64,000 nt of DNA, from assembly GCA_002364755.1 (NCBI GenBank), contig DEZI01000030.1, positions 1 through 64,000 on the forward strand, read 5' to 3'. Each line of letters starts with the position of its first letter. Position 1 is the first letter of the stretch. The position numbers and the translations under genes were made by a program. This stretch comes from Stenotrophomonas maltophilia. GTDB lineage: Bacteria > Pseudomonadota > Gammaproteobacteria > Xanthomonadales > Xanthomonadaceae. Below are positions 52,141 through 59,098 of this stretch, piece after piece. The notes beneath the pieces are model-generated. The model saw nothing but the letters and a program-made list of their open reading frames with translations, did no database searches and was not told the DNA's origin.

Positions 52141-52866
52141 GTGAGCCTTACCCGAACCATTCTCATCACCGGCGCGTCCAGCGGCATCGGCGCCGGCATC
52201 GCCCGCACGCTGGCCCAGCCGGGCGCCCGCCTGGTGCTCGGCGCGCGCCGTGTGGACCGCCTGCAGGCACTGGCTGACAAACTGCGCGGGCAAGGTGCGC
52301 AGGTGCTGGTGCAGGCGCTGGACGTGACCCAGCGCGCGCAGGTCGACGCCTTCGCCGCCGCCGCGCTGGCGGAATTCGGCAGCATTGATGTAATCGTCAA
52401 CAACGCCGGCGTCATGCCGCTCTCGCCGATGGCCTCGCTGAAGGTGGACGAGTGGGACCGGATGATCGACGTCAACATCCGCGGCGTGCTGCACGGCATC
52501 GCCGCCGTGCTGCCGCACATGCAGGCGCGTGGCCAGGGGCAGATCATCAACATCGCCTCGATTGGTGCACTGTCGGTGGTACCGACGGCAGCGGTGTACT
52601 GCGCGACCAAGTACGCGGTGCGTGCGATTTCCGAGGGCCTGCGCCAGGAACACCGCGAGCTGCGGGTGACCTGCATCCATCCGGGCGTGGTGGAAAGCGA
52701 GCTGGCTGACACCATCACTGATCCGGTCGCGGCAGAAGCGATGGTGCAGTACCGCGCCATCGCCCTGCAGCCCGGTGCGATTGGCCGCGCAGTGCGGTTT
52801 GCGATCGAGCAGCCGGGCGATGTAGACGTGAACGAGATCGTGGTGCGGCCGACGGCGGCGGGGTGA
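52141..52866 (+). CDS. Short-chain dehydrogenase/reductase
   Basis: A 241-residue classical SDR: TGASSGIG, NNAGVMPL, NIASIGA (catalytic Ser), and YCATKYAV (catalytic Tyr and Lys). It starts with GTG at 52141 after a purine-rich stretch. It is divergent from a LysR gene, the usual configuration for an inducible oxidoreductase. Substrate unknown. Confidence 0.9.
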   Translation: MSLTRTILITGASSGIGAGIARTLAQPGARLVLGARRVDRLQALADKLRGQGAQVLVQALDVTQRAQVDAFAAAALAEFGSIDVIVNNAGVMPLSPMASLKVDEWDRMIDVNIRGVLHGIAAVLPHMQARGQGQIINIASIGALSVVPTAAVYCATKYAVRAISEGLRQEHRELRVTCIHPGVVESELADTITDPVAAEAMVQYRAIALQPGAIGRAVRFAIEQPGDVDVNEIVVRPTAAG

Positions 52867-52881
52867 TGCGCCGGTGCTCCT

Positions 52882-52908
52882 GTAGGGGTCGAGCTTGCTC
52901 GACTCTAC
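52882..52908. repeat. GTAG-type hairpin repeat (SMAG-like)
   Basis: GTAG with GTCGAGC and GCTCGAC arms and a closing CTAC, right after the SDR gene. Confidence 0.7.
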
Positions 52909-52958
52909 AAAGGCCAGAGCGTGCCGACCAAGGCAGGACATGCGACGGCCGGATCCAC

Positions 52959-52988
52959 AAAAATGCCGCCTGCAAGGGCGGCATTTTC
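52959..52988. terminator. Bidirectional terminator between SDR and OmpA-like genes
   Basis: AAAATGCCGCC (52960-52970) pairs with GGCGGCATTTT (52977-52987) across 6 nt. T-runs exist on both strands, fitting two convergent transcripts. Confidence 0.8.
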
Positions 52989-53032
52989 GTTCCGGCCGAA
53001 GGCCGGACCGGCTCAGGCAGTAACGCTATGCG

Positions 53033-53728
53033 TTACTGCTTGAGCGGAATCACACGAATTTCCACGCGACGGTTCTGTGCGCGGCCGGCGTCGGTGCTGT
53101 TGTCGGCGATCGGATACGCCTTGCCGGCACCCAGGGTTTCAATGCGCACCTGCTGCACGCCCTGCCCCACCAGGTACTGCGCCACCGAATCGGCGCGCTC
53201 CTTCGACAGGCGGTTGTTCACCGCATCGCTGCCGATGCTGTCGGTGTGGCCGACCACTTCGATCATGGTCTGGTTGTACTCGTTCAGCGTGCTGGCCACG
53301 CCATTGAGCGAGCCGTAGAACTGCGGCTTCAGCGCCGACTTGCCGAAATCGAAGGTGATGCCGTCCGGCAGGTTCAGGGTGATGTTGTCGCCCTGGCGCT
53401 GCACGTCGATGCCGGTGTTGGCGGTGCGCTCACGCAGGGCGCGCTCCTGGCGGTCCTGGTAGTTGCCGATGGCCGCGCCGCTCAGCGCGCCGATGCCGGC
53501 ACCGACCAGGGCGTGCTGGCGACGCTCGGTAGCACTGTTGCCACTCAGCAGGCCGGCGGCCACGCCGACGGCGGTACCGATCAGGGCGCCACGACCGGTG
53601 CGGTTCTGCTGCTCGGTCGGGTTGCCGTACTGGTCACTCTGCACATAGGAGCCGCCGGTGGCGCACGCCGTCAGCGCGGCAGCGGTCATCAGGGCCAGGG
53701 CGACGTTGCGGGTGGTGTTGCGGATCAT
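53033..53728 (-). CDS. OmpA-family lipoprotein with glycine-zipper domain
   Basis: The 231-residue precursor has a lipoprotein signal (ALTACATG, Cys22). Next is a glycine-zipper stretch (GALIGTAVGVAAGLLSG and ALVGAGIGALSGAAIG), then a C-terminal OmpA domain that binds peptidoglycan: TFDFGKSALKPQF, VVGHTDSIGSD, NNRLSKERADSVAQYL, GAGKAYPIADN, NRRVEIRV. ATG at 53728 was chosen over longer frames. It resembles the YiaD type of envelope lipoprotein. Confidence 0.88.
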   Translation of the reverse strand: MIRNTTRNVALALMTAAALTACATGGSYVQSDQYGNPTEQQNRTGRGALIGTAVGVAAGLLSGNSATERRQHALVGAGIGALSGAAIGNYQDRQERALRERTANTGIDVQRQGDNITLNLPDGITFDFGKSALKPQFYGSLNGVASTLNEYNQTMIEVVGHTDSIGSDAVNNRLSKERADSVAQYLVGQGVQQVRIETLGAGKAYPIADNSTDAGRAQNRRVEIRVIPLKQ

Positions 53729-53866
53729 GGTGGTCTCCTTGGATGCCGGCCAATGCGGCGTGCGAACGACCCGGAGGATATACAGCCCGGCGCGATGCCG
53801 GGATGATGGATGTGAAGGCCGGACGTGCTGCATTCAGCTTTCTGAGCCGGCCTTCATCTGCCCGCT

Positions 53867-55288
53867 TTACCCGCCACCCGTGCTCCGATAGGCCGCCAGC
53901 GCGGCATCACGGCCAGCGGCCAGATCCACCAGCGGCGTGCGCGGATAGCCCGGCGCCTTGTCGGCCAGCAGCAGCGGATGCTGCCACGGCGCGAAGCGCG
54001 CCTTCACCGGCAGCGCCGCCAGTTCCGGCACCCAGTGCGTGATGTAGCGCGCCTGCGGATCGAACTTCTCGGCCTGGGTGACCGGATTGAACACCCGGAA
54101 ATACGGCGCTGCGTCGGCGCCGGTGCCGGCCACCCACTGCCAGCCCATGGTGTTGTTGGCCAGGTCGGCATCGACCAGCGTGTCCCAGAACCAGCGCGCG
54201 CCATGCAGCCAATGCGCGCGCAGATGCTTGCACAGGTAACTGGCGACGATCATGCGCACCCGGTTGTGCATGTAGCCGGTGTGCCACAGCTCGCGCAGGC
54301 CGGCATCGACGATCGGCACGCCGGTGTTGCCACGCTGCCAGTCATGCAGCTGCGCGCTGCTGGGGTTGGCCCACGGGAAACGATCGAAGCGCGGATTCAG
54401 GTTCTCGTTCGGCGTTTTCGGGAAGTGATGCAGCAGGTGATACGCAAAATCGCGCCAGCCGAGCTGGCGCAGGTAGCCATCGATATCGGCATCGGTGCCG
54501 GCGCTGCGCAGGCCTTCCAGCGCATGGGCGATGCGCCACGGCGCGATCTCGCCGAAATGCAGGTGTGGCGACATCCGCGAGGTACCTACCCGGTCCGGCA
54601 GGTCGCGCTGCTCGCGATAGCCGCGCAGGGCACCATCCTCGAACACCGACAGCGCCTCCAGCGCACCGGCTTCGCCCGGCTGCCAGTGCTCCCAGAAGCC
54701 AGTGTCCCAGTCCAGTGTCGGCGCCAGCTGCAGCGCTTCCAGCGCCTGGCTGTGCACCTTGTGGGCCGGAAGCTGCTCCGGCGCGGCCTGCAGCGCGGGC
54801 AGGCGCCAATGGCTGAGCACGTTGCGCCAGTACGGGGTGAACACCTTGTACGGCTGCCCCTGCTGGGTCTCGATGTCCCAGGGCTCGAACACCAGGCTGC
54901 CGTTGCAGCTCTGCGCGTCGATGCCCTGCTCGCGCAGCGTGCGCTTGATGGTGGCGTCGCGCGGCTGGGTGGCCGGCTCGTACTTGCGGTTCCAGTACAA
55001 CGCCTCGGCGCCGGTTTCCTCGATCAGTGCCTGCAGCGTGGCCAGGCTCTCACCACTGCGCAGCACCAGCGCCGATCCGCGCGCGCGCAGGTCGGCGTCG
55101 AGTGCGGCCAGCGAACGATGGCGCCAGGCATCCGACGCCGCGCCGGGCGTCCACTCGCCCTCTTCCTGCGGCGCATGGATGTAGACCGGCACCACCTCAT
55201 GGCCGGCATCGAGCGCGGCCTGCAGGGCCGGATTGTCCTGCAGCCGCAGATCACGGCGGAACCACACCAACGCTACCGACACGTGCAT
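53867..55288 (-). CDS. phrB: Deoxyribodipyrimidine photolyase
   Basis: Light-driven CPD repair enzyme, 473 aa. The N-terminal antenna domain starts VALVWFRRDLRLQDNPAL. The FAD domain holds SRMSPHLHFGEI, DFAYHLLHHFP, FDRFPW, GVPIVDAGLRELWHTGYMHNR, and DLANNTMGWQWVAGTGADAAPYFRVFNP (the class I photolyase signature, in parts). ATG at 55288 begins directly before VSVALVWF. It starts 103 bp from the divergent SUKH-like gene. Confidence 0.95.
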   Translation of the reverse strand: MHVSVALVWFRRDLRLQDNPALQAALDAGHEVVPVYIHAPQEEGEWTPGAASDAWRHRSLAALDADLRARGSALVLRSGESLATLQALIEETGAEALYWNRKYEPATQPRDATIKRTLREQGIDAQSCNGSLVFEPWDIETQQGQPYKVFTPYWRNVLSHWRLPALQAAPEQLPAHKVHSQALEALQLAPTLDWDTGFWEHWQPGEAGALEALSVFEDGALRGYREQRDLPDRVGTSRMSPHLHFGEIAPWRIAHALEGLRSAGTDADIDGYLRQLGWRDFAYHLLHHFPKTPNENLNPRFDRFPWANPSSAQLHDWQRGNTGVPIVDAGLRELWHTGYMHNRVRMIVASYLCKHLRAHWLHGARWFWDTLVDADLANNTMGWQWVAGTGADAAPYFRVFNPVTQAEKFDPQARYITHWVPELAALPVKARFAPWQHPLLLADKAPGYPRTPLVDLAAGRDAALAAYRSTGGG

Positions 55289-55391
55289 TGCCTTCGTTCT
55301 GGATGGCGCACATGATAGCCAGCGGCGGTGAAGGCATTGCACGTGGGGGCCGTCTGCTAGGCTGCCGGGCCCGTTACCGGAACGCCCCCGC

Positions 55392-55976
55392 ATGGATGAC
55401 CTGCATGCTGCCTTCGCCCGTTTCGGCCCTTTGCAGGCCCAGGGCGAACATGACTGGCAGGGCCCGTTCCCGCTGCCGCCGGTGCTGGCCCGCTTCTATG
55501 CGCAGGTCGGGCCGCTGGGACGCGAGATCAACCCAAAGGTCGGCCATGCCGGCATCACCCTTCCCGGGCTTGAGGTATGGGTGCCGCCGCTGCAGCGTCT
55601 GTGGAGCTACCAGGCGGGGTATCGCTGGAATGGCGTGGACGGCGAGCCGATCGAGGACTGGCCGGCCAGCTGGCTGGTCGTGGCCGACCTCGGCGCCGAT
55701 CCCTTCATCCTCGACATGGACGATGGCCGCGTGCTGTTCGCACGGCATGGCTGCGGAAGCTGGGACGCCGATACGTTCGTCGACGACCTGCCGACCCTGA
55801 TGGCGGTGCTGGCAGCGGCCGGCACGGTGTATCTGGATGCCGGTGACGATCTCTACAACGATGGTGATGACGGCGGCATCCGCGCCGAGCACCTGGAGGC
55901 AGCCGTGCAGGCGGTGGCCCAGGTGCTGGGCGACCGCCTGCAGGCCGAGTCATTCATCGAGACGTTGCAGGGGTGA
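55392..55976 (+). CDS. SMI1/KNR4 (SUKH)-like protein
   Basis: A 194-residue acidic protein. WLVVADLGADPFILDMDDGRVLFARHG followed by GSWDADTFVDDLPTLM has the shape of a SUKH-superfamily core, although some family signature residues are not obvious. SUKH proteins often act as immunity proteins against polymorphic toxins, but no toxin gene is next to it. Its stop lies directly in front of a SMAG hairpin (55977-56000). Confidence 0.6.
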   Translation: MDDLHAAFARFGPLQAQGEHDWQGPFPLPPVLARFYAQVGPLGREINPKVGHAGITLPGLEVWVPPLQRLWSYQAGYRWNGVDGEPIEDWPASWLVVADLGADPFILDMDDGRVLFARHGCGSWDADTFVDDLPTLMAVLAAAGTVYLDAGDDLYNDGDDGGIRAEHLEAAVQAVAQVLGDRLQAESFIETLQG

Positions 55977-56000
55977 ATCCACGCATGGCGTGGATCTACT
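55977..56000. repeat. SMAG hairpin at the convergent end of two genes
   Basis: The ATCCACGC unit begins 1 bp after the SUKH-like stop. On the minus strand its GTAG supplies the TAG stop codon (55996-55998) of the pyrophosphatase gene. Confidence 0.75.
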
Positions 56001-56610
56001 TTTCGAAGCGCTTCATCGCCTCGCTGATCAGCGCACGGGCTTCGGCCGCATTGCCCCAGCCGTTGAGCTGCACCGGACTACGGCCGGCCGGCAGGTCCTT
56101 GTAGACCCGGAAGAACGCCTCGATGCGCTGCCGTTCGATCTCAGGCAGATCGGACAGGTCGCGGATGTTGGCGTAGGTCGGGTCGACCTTGTCGGTGGGC
56201 ACGCCGATGACCTTCTCGTCGTGCTCGCCGCCATCAATCATCTTCAGGTAACCGATCGGGCGGAAGCGCACGATCACGCCCGGATGCAGCGGTTCGCGGG
56301 TCAGCACCAGCGCATCCAGCGGATCGTTGTCACCGGCCAGCGTGCGCGGTACCGAGCCGTAGTTGGCTGGATAGGCCACCGGCATCGACTGGAAGCGGTC
56401 CACGTGTACAAGACCGTCTTCCTTGATCTCGTACTTGGTGAAGCTGCCGGCCGGGATCTCCACCGCCAGGTTCACTTCGGCCGGGGCCTGCTTAGGCTGC
56501 GCTGCCAGGAACGGATGCAGCACGCTGTCGGCGGCGGTCACGGCACCGGCCACCAGCAACAGGGCTGCGCCGAGGGCGGCCAACGGGGCGATGCGTCGAG
56601 TTGTGTTCAT
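55996..56610 (-). CDS. Exported inorganic pyrophosphatase (family I)
   Basis: The 204-residue precursor of a family I PPase. A signal peptide (PLAALGAALLLVAGAVTAA) marks it as periplasmic, unlike the usual cytosolic Ppa. Metal and substrate residues are seen in EIPAGSFTKYEI, MPVAYPANYGSVP and DNDPLDALVL (DxDPxD). It would hydrolyse pyrophosphate to phosphate. It is the last gene of a phosphate-scavenging operon, 11 bp after the metallophosphoesterase. The stop codon TAG is provided by the SMAG repeat. Confidence 0.9.
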   Translation of the reverse strand: MNTTRRIAPLAALGAALLLVAGAVTAADSVLHPFLAAQPKQAPAEVNLAVEIPAGSFTKYEIKEDGLVHVDRFQSMPVAYPANYGSVPRTLAGDNDPLDALVLTREPLHPGVIVRFRPIGYLKMIDGGEHDEKVIGVPTDKVDPTYANIRDLSDLPEIERQRIEAFFRVYKDLPAGRSPVQLNGWGNAAEARALISEAMKRFEK

Positions 56611-56621
56611 GCGGTCACTCC

Positions 56622-57986
56622 TCATTCCCAGCAACGGTCCGCCCGGCCCTTGGCGGTCTGCGCACGCGGGCAGCCGCGCGGGGCGATGCGGTCTTCGCGC
56701 AGTTCCACCCGCTGCTTGCCGCCGGCGGCATCGCGGCGCAGCTCGAAGGCATCGTACAACCGGCCGTTGACGGTGCGGGCTTCGTAGCGCAGGTGCTGCG
56801 GATCGATCTTCAGCACCTGGAACAGCTGGGTATCCTCGGCCACCGGATCCATGGTCCGGCGTGCCTCGTCGGACAGGCGGTACTGCTTCGGCCCAGCCAC
56901 CGTCACAACGTACTGCGGCGTGGCGGCCTCACCTTCGCCGCGGCGGCCGTAGGTGTGGTCGTGGCCCTGCAGCACCAGGTCGACGTTGTGGCGGCGCACG
57001 ACCGGCAGCAGCACGTCGCGCAGCGCAGCGTTCTCGCGGCCTTCGCGCGGCGAATAGAACGGCTGGTGCAGCAGCACGATGGTCCACGGGTGCGGGTTGT
57101 TGGCCAGCACCTTGTCCAGCCACTGCGCCTGCGCCTGGGCGGTGCCCAGGTCGAGTGCGGAGGTGCCGTCGAGCACGGCCACGCGCACGTCCTGCACATC
57201 GAACCAGTAGGTGCTGCTGGCAGCCGCTGCGGCACCGTTGCCCGGCAGCGCGAACGTCACCGGCCAGTGCTTGCCCAGCACGCGGCGTTCCTGCGGGGTG
57301 TCCTCGAACTCTTCGAAGTACTCGTGGTTGCCGATGGCCGGGGCCACCAGCGTCTCCTGCGCCAGCCAACTGGTGGCGGCGAACCACTCGCCCCACTCGC
57401 TGTCATCGGCGCCGTCGCCACCGCTGACCAGGTCACCGGCGAACAGGCTCATGCGCGCCTCCGGTGCGGTCTTCTGCGCGGCACGCACCACGCGGCTGAC
57501 ATGGCTGAGGTTCTTGTTCTGGGTATCACCGAAGTACAGCAGGGTCAGGGGCTCGCCGGCCTTGCCCAGCGTGCGCAGCTGGTTCCAGGCACTCCAGCTG
57601 CCATTGCCCTGCACGCGGTACACGTACAGGGTGTCCGGCTTCAGCCCATCGACCTCGGCGCGATGGTGGTGCGACAGACCGTGCTCGGTCTGCAGCACCC
57701 GGGTCTTCGCGCGCACCTGGCGGATGCCCTCGATGGCCGGCGAATCACCGGCCAGGGCGATTTCCAGCAGTGGCGCCTGCACGCTGCCATCGGTGCGCCA
57801 GGCCACGGCGAAGCCCTGGCTGGGATCGACCGAGGGCGAGGCGACGATGCGGTCCGGCACGGTGGTGGCCGCGTAGTAAGGGCTGCCCACCGGCACCTGG
57901 GTATTCGGTTCGGCGGCGGCGAACCCCAATGCGGGCATTGCCAGCAGCAGGCCCAACGCAAGGGCATTCCTGCAACGACGGCTCAT
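56622..57986 (-). CDS. Secreted metallophosphoesterase (purple acid phosphatase-like)
   Basis: A 454-residue protein with a signal peptide. A fibronectin-like N-terminal domain (about 40-145) leads to a calcineurin-type fold: LLYFGDTQ (DxxxQ variant), FAGDLVSGG, AIGNHEYF (GNHE), LLHQPFY, and LQGHDHTYGR (GHxH). The ATGA overlap with the phytase stop shows coupling. It probably releases phosphate from organic esters in the periplasm. Confidence 0.9.
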   Translation of the reverse strand: MSRRCRNALALGLLLAMPALGFAAAEPNTQVPVGSPYYAATTVPDRIVASPSVDPSQGFAVAWRTDGSVQAPLLEIALAGDSPAIEGIRQVRAKTRVLQTEHGLSHHHRAEVDGLKPDTLYVYRVQGNGSWSAWNQLRTLGKAGEPLTLLYFGDTQNKNLSHVSRVVRAAQKTAPEARMSLFAGDLVSGGDGADDSEWGEWFAATSWLAQETLVAPAIGNHEYFEEFEDTPQERRVLGKHWPVTFALPGNGAAAAASSTYWFDVQDVRVAVLDGTSALDLGTAQAQAQWLDKVLANNPHPWTIVLLHQPFYSPREGRENAALRDVLLPVVRRHNVDLVLQGHDHTYGRRGEGEAATPQYVVTVAGPKQYRLSDEARRTMDPVAEDTQLFQVLKIDPQHLRYEARTVNGRLYDAFELRRDAAGGKQRVELREDRIAPRGCPRAQTAKGRADRCWE

Positions 57987-59098
57987 GCGCCACACTCCAG
58001 CGGCAGCGACAGTTGCTTGGCGATGGCTTCCCAGTCGAAGGCCACCACGCCCTGGTCGTCATGCACGGCATACAGCGCACCGTGCGGGAAGCGCGGGCTC
58101 GGCTGCTGCATCATCCAGATGCCATCGGTGTTGGCGACCGTGTTGCCCTGGAAGGCACCGACCGGCTTCAGGGTATGGCGGTCGAACAGGTGGAACACGC
58201 TGCGCTGCTTGCCCTGCTCGGTGGTGATCCACCAGCCGTCCTTGCCGCAGGTGCGCAGCATCACACCCTCGGCCTGCGCCTTGAACACATCGCGGCCGAA
58301 GGTGCTGCCGGTGAAACGGCCGGCCAGCGTGTAGATCTTGAACTCGCTGGCGTAGGTTTCGTCTTCCTCGGCGATCAGCAGGCGGTCGTTGGCTGGGTCA
58401 CCCCAGATCGACTCGACCACCCGCAGTGCGCCGGCTTCGCTGGTATCACCGATGCTGGCAGCCAGGGTCGCTTCCACCTTGGCGCCATCGCGGGTGACGT
58501 GGTACTGGCGCACGCGCTTGCCCAGCTCGGCCAGCGGCGGCAGGATGTCCTTGCCCTGTGCGTCTTCGCCGTTGTCCCAGGAATCGGTGACGTAGACGCT
58601 GTAGCCGTCGGCCCGGCGGTCGACCCACAGGCCATAGGGCTTGCGCAGGTCATCGGCACCGAACACCGCCAGCGGGGTGAAATCGGGCAGCGAGAACACC
58701 TGCACGCGGTGGTTGTCACGCTCGACGATCCACAGCAGGTCGTCGGTCACCGAGATGCCGTTGGGGCGGTCGAACTGGCCCAGCGCGGTGCCTGCGTTGC
58801 CGACGTCGCGCAGGTGCTGGCCGGTGCTGCCGTCATACACCACCAGCTTGTCGGTGGCCTTGGCCGTGGCGATCAGCCAGGTCTTGCCGTCCGGTGCCTT
58901 CCAGGCCGCGGGCGAATCGATGTTGTCTTCCGGCGTCATCGGGCTTAGGAACGCCTCGGCGATGGTCGACACCGAGCGTGCGTTCCCGGCCGGGGCCTTC
59001 GCGGCGGCATCGGCGCCGGCCGGAGCCGCCGCCGGCGTGCAGCCGGCTGCAAGGCAGGCGGCCATCGCGGCGGCCAGCAGGGTCATGCCACGCGACAT
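57983..59098 (-). CDS. Beta-propeller phytase lipoprotein
   Basis: A 371-residue lipoprotein (signal ending CLAAGC, Cys20) resembling Bacillus-type beta-propeller phytases. Repeated blocks such as TWLIATAKATDKLVVYD, GQFDRPNGISV, KPYGLWVDRR and LLIAEEDETYASEFKIY are typical blades with calcium-binding acidic residues. It would strip phosphate from phytate at the cell surface. The start (ATG 59098) overlaps the TonB receptor stop in TGATG. Beta-propeller phytase genes next to TonB receptors are known in related bacteria. Confidence 0.88.
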   Translation of the reverse strand: MSRGMTLLAAAMAACLAAGCTPAAAPAGADAAAKAPAGNARSVSTIAEAFLSPMTPEDNIDSPAAWKAPDGKTWLIATAKATDKLVVYDGSTGQHLRDVGNAGTALGQFDRPNGISVTDDLLWIVERDNHRVQVFSLPDFTPLAVFGADDLRKPYGLWVDRRADGYSVYVTDSWDNGEDAQGKDILPPLAELGKRVRQYHVTRDGAKVEATLAASIGDTSEAGALRVVESIWGDPANDRLLIAEEDETYASEFKIYTLAGRFTGSTFGRDVFKAQAEGVMLRTCGKDGWWITTEQGKQRSVFHLFDRHTLKPVGAFQGNTVANTDGIWMMQQPSPRFPHGALYAVHDDQGVVAFDWEAIAKQLSLPLECGA

